A DNA stretch of 36,802 bases. Origin: Desulfuromonas sp. GTDB taxonomy: Bacteria; Desulfobacterota; Desulfuromonadia; Desulfuromonadales; Desulfuromonadaceae. Each line of letters begins with the position of its first letter. Position 1 is the first letter of the stretch. Where the stretch lies: contig JAQUDG010000013.1 of NCBI GenBank assembly GCA_028685815.1, positions 1-36,802 on the forward strand, in the 5' to 3' direction. The translations under genes and the position numbers were made by a program. Under the pieces are notes generated by a model, which saw only the letters and a list, made by a program, of their open reading frames with translations, was not told where the DNA came from and searched no databases. Below are positions 1 to 9,198 of this stretch, in pieces.

Positions 1-349
1 CCCCAAGGGACCGGCCAACCCCCCCCCCCCCCCCCAATCCGTCCCGTCGCGGGTGACGAACTCCTCAATCATCCTCTGCATCGTCACTGAATCGATGCGC
101 GTGAAAGGAATCTCGATTCCTATTTCCTGCTGTTAATCCAGACGTTTCTGATCCACCCATCACCTCACTTGGCCTGCTCCCGCCCACATGCGATCCACCC
201 AGATGGATGATGAAAGTCACACCGGACGAATATTTTTTGTTCATCCTGACCCAAATGTTGTTTTGCGACAAGGCCTTATCCGGCGAGCAGGTCAGCTTCG
301 TAATCATAGAATCTATAGTGTCAGGCTTGCAAGGAGTACTAATTTAAAT
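1..349. other. Left edge without a recognisable gene
   Basis: The stretch begins with a run of about 17 C residues, typical of a low-quality contig or read end. Two short ORFs in opposite directions (65-307 minus, 188-379 plus) overlap each other, have no convincing ribosome binding site and resemble no family I know. The plus-strand ORF runs into the inverted repeat of the adjacent insertion sequence. I see no gene here that I can support. Confidence 0.5.
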
Positions 350-1720
350 GCCTCGCCCGCAGAATCTGTGGGTAGGTAGCGGTAAAAAATAGAGCATTGT
401 CTCCCCGGTTGGATAAGATGGTTTTAGCCGAAACTATCAAACCCTAACCAAAAGAAGACAATGCTGATAAAGACTTTACTCAACAAGGTAGAACGGTTCA
501 AGTCGTTTGTTTACACCTGCCGTGTATCTGATGCTGATTAACGGTAGGGATGCGCTGGTTATTGATATTGAACTGCGCCGCAACAGTCGCCCTATATGCC
601 CTGAGTGCGGCAAACGTTGCGCGGTTTACGACCGGCAGCCGCAGCGTTTATTTGAATATCTGCCGATCTGGTCATTTAAAGCATTCTTTCGCTATGTTCC
701 GCGCCGGGTCAAATGTTTGGAGCATTGCGTTAAGGTTGAGGTTCTGCCCTGGGCTCACGGTAAGGAGCGCACGACCGTTTCATACCAGGTGTTTCTGTCC
801 CGCTGGGTAAAAAGGCTCTCCTGGCAGGAAACCGCGAGAGTATTCGAAACCAGTTGGGATACCGTGTTCCGCGCCGTTAAGTTTGTTGTCGATTACGGTC
901 TTGCCCACAGAAACCTTGAGGGTATCACCGAGATCGGTGTGGATGAGGTTGCTGTTTTTAAGGGCCACAAGTACCTGACGCTGGTGTATCAGGTTAATGC
1001 CGGTGCCAGACGGCTTTTGTGGAGCGGCCCTGAGCGTAGAGCCAAGGCTCTGCTGAAGTTTTTCAGAGAGTTCGGTCTAGAGCGAAATGCTAAGCTCCAG
1101 TTTGTCTGCAGTGACATGTGGCCGGCGTATCTCAAGGTCATTGCCAAGAAAGCTCCACAGGCTCTGAATGTTCTCGATCGCTTCCACATTATGGGTAAGT
1201 TCAACGAGGCGATTGATGAGATCCGCCGCAGCGAAGTAAAAGAGTTAAAGCAGGTGGCAAGTTAAACGTTTCAGAACGCAAGCGTTGGTTGTTGCTCAAG
1301 CGCCCGGAAAATCTATCTGAGAAGCAGACAGCCCGGATGTCGGAGCTACTGAGCCTGAACCTGGCGTCGATTAAGGGTTACCAGCTGCGCGAAGACTTTC
1401 AGCGTTTCTGGGAATATAAACGCTACGACTTCGCTGATAAGTTTCTTGAAAACTGGGTAACCAGAACATTACAAACCGACCTGGAACCGATGAAGAAGGT
1501 AGCCAGGATGTTACGCAAGCATAAGCCGCTGATTCTCAATTGGTTCAAAGCCAAAGGCGAGGTTTCAAGCGGTGCCGTTGAGGGCATGAACATGAAGTTA
1601 AAACTCGCTATGAGAAAAGCCTACGGTTTTAGAACCACAGAATGCCTGCAAATCGCCCTATATCATGAACTTGGCAAGTTGCCGGAACCTGATTTTAACC
1701 ACAGATTCTGCTGACGAGCC
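350..1720 (+). mobile_element. ISL3-family insertion sequence
   Basis: The element is bounded by imperfect inverted repeats. The left end reads gcctcgcccgcagaatctgtgg and the reverse complement of the right end reads ggctcgtcagcagaatctgtgg, with only a few mismatches. The right repeat overlaps the last codons of the transposase, as is usual in ISL3 elements. Flanks are AT-rich (atttaaat on the left, attttttaa on the right), which fits ISL3 target preference, but I do not see a perfect 8-bp target duplication. The length of about 1.37 kb is normal for the family. The transposase is frameshifted, so this copy is probably inactive. Confidence 0.8.
461..1714 (+). pseudogene. ISL3-family transposase, two frameshifts
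   Basis: This would be a DDE transposase of the ISL3 family. Three pieces are in different frames. The N-terminus MLIKTLLNKVERFKSFVY starts at 461. The central part follows from about 507 and holds the zinc-binding motif CPECGKRC, the first catalytic Asp in IGVDEVAVFKGHKYL and the second in CSDMWPAYL. From about 1250 comes LKRPENLSEKQ onward, with the third acidic residue in SSGAVEGMN and the family ending KAYGFRTTE. The first shift lies near 505 and the compensating one near 1250, where KQVAS-stop should read on as GGKLNVSERKRW. All domains are present, so the damage is small and recent, or some shifts are sequencing errors. The two ORFs in the track (507-1265 and 1289-1714) are pieces of this gene. 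Confidence 0.88.
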
Positions 1721-1754
1721 ATTTTTTAAAAGATCAATGTAGTTTCGGTATATT

Positions 1755-1773
1755 GCACCGTTTAGTTCGGTGC
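1755..1773 (-). terminator. Possible hairpin downstream of the radical SAM gene
   Basis: The sequence GCACCG-TTTAGTT-CGGTGC forms a perfect 6-bp stem with a 7-base loop, about 115 bases past the stop of the minus-strand radical SAM gene. No clear T-run follows it on the minus strand, so a terminator role is a guess. Confidence 0.25.
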
Positions 1774-1887
1774 GAAAGTTGAGTAACAAACAATTTAAAA
1801 TCAAGTGGCCCTCTGGTTATGCCTGGTTATAACCATGCTGAAAATCCGCTGTCTATTTTTAACCAAGATATTCACTATCGTAACGTA

Positions 1888-2883
1888 TTAAACCTTCCAG
1901 ATACGAGAAGGACCGCGTTGAATTTTCCAGTCGAGTTCCCAGAACATGGTTTCAAGCTCGCTGACATTATGAGCACGGCCCTCTTCGGTACGGGCAATCG
2001 TATCGCGGGGGTTTGCGCCCATTTCAGCCCAGAAGAAAGTTGCTCCACCCATGCCGGGTAAAACACCTGGTTCGTGGGTACAATTGGCGATTGTTGTGTG
2101 GGGCATGGCAAGGCGGGTGACGGCGACCACCTGTGCTTGGCGTATCTCTGGGATGGTTCCTAGCTCACCCATACGGGTACCTGGTATGGGAATACGACGT
2201 GCCGCGCCGCTAAAGACAGGATTGAGGCTCGCGGTGTAATGGATCATCTCGGCAATCTCCTTATCGCTGTGTTCAGGTCCTAAGGGTTCAACGCAAACGC
2301 CGAGCTGTAATCCTGCCTTTTGAAATTTTTCAATACTGTCACGGCGCTGTTGTGGTGGGATATTGGTATCGATACCTTCACGTAAACGTAGGGCATGGTA
2401 GACGCCATTGACGCCAAGTTGAACCAGCTCCTCGGCATTTTCAGCGCACTGATCACCGATATTAACGATCAGAGGCGTCTCTTTTTTCACTACTTGGCGA
2501 ATTGCTGTCAGGTAAGGAGCGATCTTCTTGAACGGAAAGTTGGCTGTGGTCATCAAGACGATGGCTTGACAACCCACATCTTCAAACTGCTTGGCCATCG
2601 TGACCGCTTCATCGATGGGTACTTCGGTTGCTTTAGTGAAAATTTTATTACTCTTAGCAAAGGAGCAAAATTGACATTCTTCAGGGCAGGGGGCGAGGTT
2701 AAGTGCGAGCTGTCCGTGGACTTCAGCCTCGTTGTTTTGCAGTTGGCGCGCAAGATCACTGGCCGCAGACATCATCTTAAAATTTTGTGCGCTGTGAGGT
2801 GGAAAGCTGAGCAAGTATTCGATCTCTTGAGGCGTCAGCGTTTGGCCATTGGTTCCTTTGTTAATTAGATCTGTTGCTGTCAT
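1888..2883 (-). CDS. Radical SAM protein, biotin-synthase-like (BioB/HydE/PylB group)
   Basis: The product of 331 residues is a soluble radical S-adenosylmethionine enzyme. The 4Fe-4S/SAM motif is at residues 66-73 (CPEECQFC, a CX3CX2C), and the rest reads as the TIM-barrel fold of the BioB, HydE, PylB and HmdB group, with conserved stretches such as the region around VNIGDQCAENAEEL and the arginine-rich PIPGTRMGEL. I chose the ATG at 2883 rather than the track's 3048. A GAAGGG Shine-Dalgarno lies about 11 bases before it, and the extra 55 residues of the longer ORF look non-coding. It stands alone between two dead insertion sequences, with no biotin, hydrogenase or pyrrolysine gene nearby. 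The substrate cannot be told from this window; it is not a standard BioB in context. Family confidence is high, function unknown. Confidence 0.85.
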   Translation of the reverse strand: MTATDLINKGTNGQTLTPQEIEYLLSFPPHSAQNFKMMSAASDLARQLQNNEAEVHGQLALNLAPCPEECQFCSFAKSNKIFTKATEVPIDEAVTMAKQFEDVGCQAIVLMTTANFPFKKIAPYLTAIRQVVKKETPLIVNIGDQCAENAEELVQLGVNGVYHALRLREGIDTNIPPQQRRDSIEKFQKAGLQLGVCVEPLGPEHSDKEIAEMIHYTASLNPVFSGAARRIPIPGTRMGELGTIPEIRQAQVVAVTRLAMPHTTIANCTHEPGVLPGMGGATFFWAEMGANPRDTIARTEEGRAHNVSELETMFWELDWKIQRGPSRIWKV

Positions 2884-3326
2884 TTCAATAAAACCCTTCA
2901 AAGATAAAATGTCAGAATGGACGACAGGCCATCGGTTGTGGCTTGCTCGTTGCCCGTCTGACAGCGGAGAAGATGTGCTCGTGTAGAAAGGGAATAGTGT
3001 AATGATTTTTGCCCACCAGTTCCAATAGAAAAAACCTGTTGGTTGCATGGAACTGATTGGATTCTCTGATGATACATGCGCAAGCTGGGTTCATTGGGGG
3101 TTCTTTTGATCTGTTTGGCGAGCAAAATAATTTGTTGTGTGTCAACACTTATCCAGACACAAGTTTACGCAATTTCTTATCTCTGTTCAAATACCAGTGG
3201 GTCGAGCCTCTTGCAAAAGAACATGCAAAAAGCTGAATACAATATGCAAAAAGCTGCATAAAAGTCGAGCTTCAAAGGCAACTATCTGATATTATTGAGT
3301 TACCACACAAAACAATAACAGAGGAG
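2884..3326. other. Intergenic region between radical SAM gene and IS remnant
   Basis: This 440-base stretch must carry the promoter of the radical SAM gene on the minus strand and the left end of the downstream insertion sequence on the plus strand. Around 3215-3260 the motif atgcaaaaagctg is repeated (aacatgcaaaaagctgaat and atatgcaaaaagctgcat), a short direct repeat of unknown meaning. The small ORFs in the track here have no support. I see no riboswitch or RNA gene. Confidence 0.4.
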
Positions 3327-3332
3327 ATGCCG

Positions 3333-4428
3333 ATGAAGCTCAAGGAAAGAATATCATGGTTAATGGGAACAATCCAGCACAGCCTGTTCCCCTATCTTGA
3401 CGAGAATCTGCCCAGTCCACAGGCTGAACCGGAAAAACGTCTGGTCAAGATCCTTGAGCTTATTGAGATTGAGCAATATGTTCCTGTAAGTCGGCGTTAC
3501 CAATGGACTGGACGCCCAATCAAGTAACGTGAAGCGATTGCCAGGGCTTTTATAGCCAAAACATTACTTCGGTATCAGCATACCAGTACCTTGCGCAACG
3601 CTTTGCTGAGCACCCCGAATTTGCGCCTAATCTGCGGATTTTCTGAGCGTAGGGATGTTCCATCAGAGTCAACGTTCTCTCGCGCTTTTGCAGAATTTGC
3701 CACAGCGGGGCTTGGTACCGAAATCCACGATGCTTTGGTCAAAGAGAACCTCGGCACTGAACTGATTAGCCATATCAGCCGCGATTCTTCAGCCATTATT
3801 GGGCGGGAGAAACTGGCAAAGAAAGTCAAGGCACCTAAGGTTGCAAAGAAACGCGGTCGCCCGCCCAAAGGGGAAGTCAGGCCACCGGCAGAACCGAAGC
3901 GACTTGAACTGCAGCGCCATCAGTCTGCTGAAGAAGCGCTAGTACAGTTACCGAAAATCTGTGATCGCGGGGTTAAACGCAACGCCAAAGGATATACAGA
4001 AACCTGGAACGGCTACAAACTGCATCTGGATGTAAGCGATTGCGGATTCCCGATCAGCGCAGTGTTAACCTCTGCATCTGTACATGACAGTCAGGTAGCA
4101 ATTCCGATGATGAAGCTCAGCGCTGCCAAAGTAAGATCCTGCTATGATCTCCTATGATGCAGCGCAGATCCGCGAACAAAGCCTGAAGCTCGGTCATGTA
4201 GCGATCATAGATCGCAACCCGCGCGGCAAGCAGGCAGTACCAATGGCGCCGCATGAAGCAGTACGATACCGAGAGCGAAGCGGCGTAGAGCGTTGCTTTG
4301 GACGCTTAAAAGATGAATTTGGAGCCCGCAACATACATGTTCGCGGTCCGGACAAAGTCATGATGCACAACATGTTCGGAGTCATCACGCTGTTCGCGGA
4401 TCAGTTGCTTAAAGTCACTGGCTGCTGA
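3333..4428 (+). pseudogene. DDE transposase (DDE_Tnp_1, IS4/IS5-like), stop and deletion
   Basis: The gene starts at ATG 3333 behind GAGGAG and runs through MKLKERISWLMG, an N-terminal domain with PSESTFSRAFAEFA, the basic linker KKRGRPPKGE, the core NAKGYTETWNGYKLH and TSASVHDSQVAIP, and the C-terminal ERCFGRLKDEFGARN. It is broken twice. An in-frame TAA at 3525 interrupts RPIK-stop-REAIARAF. Near 4140 the reading frame shifts between two copies of ctatgat, consistent with a short deletion. By comparison with relatives as I remember them, that deletion removes the segment with the second catalytic Asp (usually DSAYDA), so the enzyme should be dead. The exact IS group and the terminal repeats could not be fixed. 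Confidence 0.8.
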
Positions 4429-4641
4429 CTGTCAAAGAGCAAAAAACGGGTCAAAAATGCCCTCAGAGGGAGTAGTATGTCTTAATTTAGAAAAATCGCG
4501 GTCAAAAGTCGATATGCAACGGGTTTTTGCTCAAAAAGCGACTTGAGACCTGTTTCGCAAACAATTGACCGCTACTGGCGGAATATTAATTTACAGCACT
4601 ATACGGACATAACCACTGAATCAGTGTTACCGAATAGAAAC

Positions 4642-4658
4642 TTGACATCTCTTTAACA
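4642..4658 (+). promoter_or_regulatory. Pho box upstream of pstS
   Basis: Two PhoB-type half-sites, TTGACA (4642) and TTAACA (4653), are spaced exactly 11 bases, about 75 bases before the pstS start. A weaker third element (ACCATA at 4664) continues the phase. The same periodic pattern precedes psiE and pstC, which supports PhoB activation during phosphate starvation. Confidence 0.7.
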
Positions 4659-4730
4659 ATTTCACCATAAAGCTAAAACATTTTTTGTTTATCCTCCCTG
4701 CATAAATCATTTAACACTGGAGGAAACAAC

Positions 4731-5732
4731 ATGAAAAATTTGCTACTTGTCTTGTCAGTACTCTTGCTACTGGCAACCTCATCCTTTGCAGCCTCGACCA
4801 TTAACGGTGCGGGTGCTTCTTTTCCCTACCCGGTCTATTCTGCCTGGGCCTTCCAATACCAAAAAGATACTGGGACAAAGATCAATTATCAGTCGATTGG
4901 CTCTGGTGGTGGGGTTCGTCAGATCACAAGTCGAACGGTCGATTTCGGTGCTTCGGATGCACCGGTTAAGCCTGCAGATCTCAATGAAAAAGGACTGTTG
5001 CAATTCCCAGCGATCATTGGTGGGGTCGTGCCGATCATCAATGTTAAGGGGATAGACAGTGGCCAGTTAAAACTAACTGGTGATCTTCTGGCGCGTATTT
5101 TCCTTGGTAAAATCAACAAGTGGAATGATCCAGAAATTGCCGAACTTAACCCTGGCCAGCAACTTCCTGACGCTGATATCACCGTCATCCACCGCTCTGA
5201 CGGATCGGGAACTACGGCAATTTTTACCAGCTATCTTGCTGAGGTCAGCAACGACTGGAAAGAAACCACCGGCGCGGGAAAGTCTGTGAACTGGGCAGTC
5301 GGGATTGGCGGTAAAGGGAACGAAGGGGTAACCAACTACGTTAAGCGGGTGAAAAACTCAATCGGTTATGTCGAGTTCGCTTACGCCAAACGGAATAAAC
5401 TGGCCGATGTCAGGTTGCAAAATCGTGAAGGAGGTTATGTCAGCGCGTCTTTCGCCAGTTTTAAGGCGGCCGCTGCGGGTGCTAAGTGGCAGCAGGACGA
5501 GGGCTATTACCTGTGGCTTGTCAATGCACCAGGCAAAGAATCATGGCCGATTGCTGGTGCCTCTTTTATTCTGCTTGCCAAGGATAAGACGGCGTCAAAT
5601 CAGCAGGCAATAAAGTTTTATGACTGGGCGTTTGAAAACGGTGACGAAATGGCGGTCAAGCTGGTTTATGTGCCACTGCCGCAGAACCTAAAAGAGGATA
5701 TTCGTAGCTACTGGAAGGCCAACGGCTTGTAA
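4731..5732 (+). CDS. pstS: Periplasmic phosphate-binding protein PstS
   Basis: PstS captures inorganic phosphate in the periplasm and hands it to the PstCAB transporter. The 333-residue product opens with a signal peptide (MKNLLLVLSVLLLLATSSFA), followed by the family start INGAGASFPYPVYSAW. The phosphate-binding loops are visible as GSGGGVRQI, DFGASDAPV and RSDGSGTT. The length is normal. A strong GGAGG lies a few bases before the ATG. It is the first gene of the phosphate regulon here and is followed by a good terminator, so it is likely made in excess over the membrane parts. A Pho box precedes it. No oddities were seen. Confidence 0.97.
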   Translation: MKNLLLVLSVLLLLATSSFAASTINGAGASFPYPVYSAWAFQYQKDTGTKINYQSIGSGGGVRQITSRTVDFGASDAPVKPADLNEKGLLQFPAIIGGVVPIINVKGIDSGQLKLTGDLLARIFLGKINKWNDPEIAELNPGQQLPDADITVIHRSDGSGTTAIFTSYLAEVSNDWKETTGAGKSVNWAVGIGGKGNEGVTNYVKRVKNSIGYVEFAYAKRNKLADVRLQNREGGYVSASFASFKAAAAGAKWQQDEGYYLWLVNAPGKESWPIAGASFILLAKDKTASNQQAIKFYDWAFENGDEMAVKLVYVPLPQNLKEDIRSYWKANGL

Positions 5733-5758
5733 CTATCAGATAGTCTTTAGCGTTTTCG

Positions 5759-5797
5759 CCCCGTGGATCTTTTGGTTCACGGGGATTTCTTGTTCTT
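5759..5797 (+). terminator. Rho-independent terminator after pstS
   Basis: The stem CCCCGTG (5759-5765) pairs with CACGGGG (5778-5784) across a 12-base loop and is followed by the T-rich atttcttgttctt. It separates pstS from psiE and would let PstS be expressed apart from the transporter genes. Confidence 0.75.
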
Positions 5798-5817
5798 AAT
5801 CCGATACGAATCAATAG

Positions 5818-5871
5818 TTTACAACGTTTTAACCGTCCGTTGACAGTTATCTAACAGCCAGCAGCTATAAA
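5818..5871 (+). promoter_or_regulatory. Pho box and -10 element upstream of psiE
   Basis: Four half-sites, TTTACA, TTAACC, TTGACA and CTAACA, start at 5818, 5829, 5840 and 5851, each exactly 11 bases apart. A TATAAA at 5866 lies 9 bases after the last one, the usual place of a -10 element in PhoB-activated promoters that lack a -35 box. Confidence 0.8.
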
Positions 5872-5945
5872 TTCATTACATATCAAGAAATTTTATACTA
5901 ACAACATGAATCGCCAGAGGATCTGGCCAAAGTAGGAGAAGAAAA

Positions 5946-6401
5946 ATGACCAAAGAGACAATCAGAGTCGCCTCAGATCTCTTTTTTGAAACACTCTGCC
6001 GCGCCCTCTTAAGCCTGTTGCTGGTGGTGTTGCTGGCGGCAATGGCGGTTGGAATTTTTGGCGCAGCTGCTGATCTGTTGGCAGATTATAACAGATTGTC
6101 CCTCAATAATGGATTACACAATACCCTTAAACATTTGGTAACAAATGTGCTGATGGTGCTAGCGGTGGTCGAACTGTTCCGTACGGTAAAAGCCTATTTC
6201 ACTGAAGGGCGACTTAAGGTGACCTATATTATTGACACCGCGCTTGTGGTGGTCATCACCGAACTGATGGGGTTCTGGTATCGTGAAGTCGATGAGGCTC
6301 GGGTGGGGTTGGCCATTGCCCTGGTTGTTGCTTTGATGTTTGTTCGGATTATGGCGATCCGTTTTTCGCCCAAACGGCGAGAATTACTGGAAGGGCTGTA
6401 G
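5946..6401 (+). CDS. psiE: PsiE-family phosphate-starvation-inducible membrane protein
   Basis: A 151-residue inner-membrane protein with four predicted hydrophobic segments (about residues 18-40, 60-80, 95-112 and 118-135). The pattern, with a VELFRTVKAYF stretch between segments two and three and basic residues at the C-terminus, fits the PsiE family. In E. coli psiE is induced by phosphate starvation, but its molecular role is not known. The start has a good AGGAG-type site. It lies between pstS and pstC with its own four-unit Pho box, so its control by PhoB is well supported by sequence. Confidence 0.8.
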   Translation: MTKETIRVASDLFFETLCRALLSLLLVVLLAAMAVGIFGAAADLLADYNRLSLNNGLHNTLKHLVTNVLMVLAVVELFRTVKAYFTEGRLKVTYIIDTALVVVITELMGFWYREVDEARVGLAIALVVALMFVRIMAIRFSPKRRELLEGL

Positions 6402-6450
6402 TCATCTCGAAGATACATTGATCGGTAGGGTGCCGCCGGTGCAAATTTAT

Positions 6451-6489
6451 TTGACAACTCTTTAACATCTTCGTGACAACGCGTTAACA
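6451..6489 (+). promoter_or_regulatory. Pho box upstream of pstC
   Basis: Half-sites TTGACA (6451), TTAACA (6462), GTGACA (6473) and TTAACA (6484) follow one another at exactly 11-base steps, ending about 40 bases before the pstC start. This is the cleanest Pho box in the window and probably drives pstC through phoR. Confidence 0.85.
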
Positions 6490-6530
6490 ACCGCATGTTA
6501 GAACTATCAAAACCTTCAAATGGATAGGGC

Positions 6531-7463
6531 ATGGCAACGACTATAAAACGTGAGCAAACATTCGAAAAACTTTTCTCTGGAATAACCTTTTCGGCAGCCT
6601 TTTTAATTCTGGTGATTATTGCCAGCATCTTTATTTCGCTGTTCCGTGAGTCGCTGATGGCTATCGATTCCTTCGGGTTTTTTGGTTTTGTTAGTAGTAC
6701 CGCCTGGGATCCGGTACGGGAGCAGTTTGGTGCAGCAACCACTCTGTACGGTACCTTGGTTACGACTATTCTAGCGTTGGTAGTGGCAGTTCCAGTATCG
6801 CTAGGAATTGCAATTTTTATCACCGAACTGTGCCCTAAATTTCTCAAACCGATCGTTAGCACCGCTATTGAACTGCTGGCCGCAATTCCAAGTATTATCT
6901 ACGGTATGTGGGGTCTGTTTACCTTTGCCCCGCTGATGAGTGACTGTGTTGAGCCGCTGTTACAGAAAATTTTCGAACCAATCCCGTTGTTCGGGCAACT
7001 GTTTACTGGTGTTCCATTAGGGATCGATATCTTGACCACCAGTATTATTCTTAGCATCATGATTACCCCTTTTATCGCCAGTATTGTTCGAGACACCTTT
7101 GCGCTGACCCCGGTCCAGCTTAAGGAGTCGGCCTATGGCATCGGAGCGACCCGCTGGGAAGTGATAAAAGATGTGATGATCCCGTATTCGAAGACCGGGA
7201 TTTTCGGCAGCGTTATTATCGCCATGGGGCGGGCGCTCGGTGAGACGATGGCGGTCGCTTTTGTGTTGGGGAACAAGCATGCGATTGCCACCTCACTGTT
7301 CGATGCCTCAGCGACAATTACCGTGACTCTGGCCAACGAGTTTACCGAGGCCGACAGTGATCTCTACCTGTCGTCGCTGTTTTATTTGGCGTTGATTCTG
7401 CTCGGGATGAACTTTTTACTCTTAGCGGTCGCTAAAATGTTTCTGGCACGCAGGGACAAGTGA
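6531..7463 (+). CDS. pstC: Phosphate ABC transporter permease PstC
   Basis: PstC is one of the two membrane permeases of the high-affinity phosphate importer. The 310-residue protein has about six transmembrane helices, the cytoplasmic coupling (EAA-type) loop at ESAYGIGATRWEVIKDVMIPY, and the family signature AMGRALGETMAVAFVLGN. The segment IELLAAIPSIIYGMWG is also typical. It begins after a strong Pho box, and its stop codon overlaps the pstA start in TGATG, so the two are translationally coupled. Normal length, no damage seen. Confidence 0.96.
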   Translation: MATTIKREQTFEKLFSGITFSAAFLILVIIASIFISLFRESLMAIDSFGFFGFVSSTAWDPVREQFGAATTLYGTLVTTILALVVAVPVSLGIAIFITELCPKFLKPIVSTAIELLAAIPSIIYGMWGLFTFAPLMSDCVEPLLQKIFEPIPLFGQLFTGVPLGIDILTTSIILSIMITPFIASIVRDTFALTPVQLKESAYGIGATRWEVIKDVMIPYSKTGIFGSVIIAMGRALGETMAVAFVLGNKHAIATSLFDASATITVTLANEFTEADSDLYLSSLFYLALILLGMNFLLLAVAKMFLARRDK

Positions 7464-8314
7464 TGAATCTTATGAGCGAAATCGGCAAACGAAAAGCTGT
7501 CAACCTTCTCTCCCTGAGCCTCGCCTGCGCCGCAGCCGGGCTGGGGTTGTTCTGGTTAATTTTTATCCTGGCCGATGTTTTACGCCACGGTATCGCTTAC
7601 ATCACACCGGAACTGTTTCTGAGTGAAGCAGCTCCTCCCGGAATGGAAGAGGGCGGCCTGAAGCATGCCTTTATCGGCCAACTGCTGATCACCCTGTTCG
7701 CGGTGCTGATCGGTATTCCACTGGGGATTCTTGGTGGTACCTGGCTGGCTGAATACGGGCGTCATCACAAGCTCGGCCGCTTTATCAGCACCCTGTCCGA
7801 TATTATGATTAGTGTCCCCTCAATTGTTATCGGCACCTTTGTCTATGCCGTGTTCGTCAAGCCGCTCGGCCATTTCAGCGGTTTTGCCGGCGCTCTAGCG
7901 CTCGCAATTATCATGATTCCCGTGGTGCTACGAACCACGGAAGAGATGATGGGGTTGGTGCCGTGGGAAATCCGCGAGGCAGCCTTTGCCCTCGGGGCGC
8001 CCTATTACAAGGTGATCCTACAGGTGGTCTATCGCGGCGCGGCAACGGGTATTTTTACCGGAATTCTGCTGGCGATTGCTCGGATTGCTGGTGAAACGGC
8101 GCCGCTGCTGTTTACCTCGTTTAACAATATGTTCCTGACCACCAATATGAATGAACCGATGCCTTCTCTGACTGTTACCATCTATCAGTACGCGATGGGC
8201 CCGTACGACGATTGGCATGAAATGGCCTGGGCGGCGTCCTTTGTTATCACTGTGTTTATTTTAGGACTGACAATTCTGGGCCGATTGATTATCCGGTGGA
8301 AATACAAGAATTGA
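7463..8314 (+). CDS. pstA: Phosphate ABC transporter permease PstA
   Basis: PstA is the second permease of the Pst importer and pairs with PstC. The 283-residue product has about six membrane segments, ISVPSIVIGTFVYAVF in the core, the coupling loop REAAFALGAPYYKVILQVVY and the signature AIARIAGETAPLLFT. The track starts at a GTG (7460). I prefer the ATG at 7463, which overlaps the pstC stop as TGATG and has AGGGA a few bases upstream. It is followed after 80 bases by pstB. Confidence 0.95.
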   Translation: MNLMSEIGKRKAVNLLSLSLACAAAGLGLFWLIFILADVLRHGIAYITPELFLSEAAPPGMEEGGLKHAFIGQLLITLFAVLIGIPLGILGGTWLAEYGRHHKLGRFISTLSDIMISVPSIVIGTFVYAVFVKPLGHFSGFAGALALAIIMIPVVLRTTEEMMGLVPWEIREAAFALGAPYYKVILQVVYRGAATGIFTGILLAIARIAGETAPLLFTSFNNMFLTTNMNEPMPSLTVTIYQYAMGPYDDWHEMAWAASFVITVFILGLTILGRLIIRWKYKN

Positions 8315-8394
8315 TGGTGACGATCATAAAAGGCCACCACGTAATGCAGGATGGTTTTTTGTAACTTAGCCACAAAAGCAGGAGCTTAACAAAT

Positions 8395-9153
8395 ATGTCC
8401 GATTCGATCATGAGCGTGAATAATTTGAATTTTTACTACCAGGGCAATGTGCATGCGGTTAAAAATATGTCTTTGCCGATAAAGCGTCATCAGGTCACTG
8501 CCCTGATCGGGCCTTCAGGCTGCGGCAAAACGACTTTTTTGCGTTGTTTTAATCGGATGCACGATCTGTATCCTGGCCATCGTCAAGAGGGGGAGATCCT
8601 CTTCGAGGGCAGTAACTTGCTGACTAGAAAAGATATTATTGAACTGCGAAGCCGGATCGGTATGGTTTTTCAAAAGCCGACTCCGTTCCCCATGAGCATT
8701 TTTGATAACATTGCTTATGGCTTAAGGCTAAAAGGGATAAGGAACCGTGCGGAACTGTCCGATCGAGTCGAGAAGGTTCTGAAGCAGGCGGCTATCTGGC
8801 AGGAGACCCACGATCGTTTGAAACAATCAGCTAATAGCTTATCTGGGGGACAGCAGCAACGCCTCGTTATTGCACGAGCTTTGGCGGTAGAGCCAGATGT
8901 GTTGCTGTTTGATGAACCGACCAGTGCCCTAGATCCGATCTCGACGGGTAAGATCGAAGAGTTGATGGTCAGCTTAAAGCAGGAGGTCACAATCCTCATC
9001 GTCACCCATAATATGCAACAGGCAGCGCGTATCTCAGATCATACTGCATTTATGTACATGGGCGAATTGATTGAGTTTGGACAAACCGAGACACTCTTCA
9101 CCAACCCCAGTGAAAAACTGACCGAAGAATATGTGACCGGCCGCTTTGGTTAA
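8395..9153 (+). CDS. pstB: Phosphate ABC transporter ATP-binding protein PstB
   Basis: PstB hydrolyses ATP to drive phosphate import through PstCA. In its 252 residues the Walker A motif is GPSGCGKTT, the Q-loop is [16 protein letters not shown] (the PFPMSI form is typical of PstB), the ABC signature is LSGGQQQR, Walker B is [11 protein letters not shown] and the switch His is in IVTHNMQQ. The start follows an AGGAG site. The gene lies after pstA with an 80-base gap that has no Pho box, so it is probably transcribed from the pstC promoter. Confidence 0.97.
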   Translation: MSDSIMSVNNLNFYYQGNVHAVKNMSLPIKRHQVTALIGPSGCGKTTFLRCFNRMHDLYPGHRQEGEILFEGSNLLTRKDIIELRSRIGMVFQKPTPFPMSIFDNIAYGLRLKGIRNRAELSDRVEKVLKQAAIWQETHDRLKQSANSLSGGQQQRLVIARALAVEPDVLLFDEPTSALDPISTGKIEELMVSLKQEVTILIVTHNMQQAARISDHTAFMYMGELIEFGQTETLFTNPSEKLTEEYVTGRFG

Positions 9154-9198
9154 CCTTGAGTTGGCAGATTTGCAGCTCAACAAGAGAGGATGCAAGTA

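Noticed and set aside
188-379. Short plus-strand ORF at the left edge
   Set aside because: It has no ribosome site or recognisable domain, overlaps an opposite ORF and ends inside the ISL3 inverted repeat.
2395-2868. Plus-strand ORF of 157 residues
   Set aside because: It is antisense to the radical SAM gene, whose motifs are clear.
6224-6862. Minus-strand ORF of 212 residues
   Set aside because: It is antisense to psiE and pstC and covers the pstC Pho box; its composition is that of a reverse-frame shadow.
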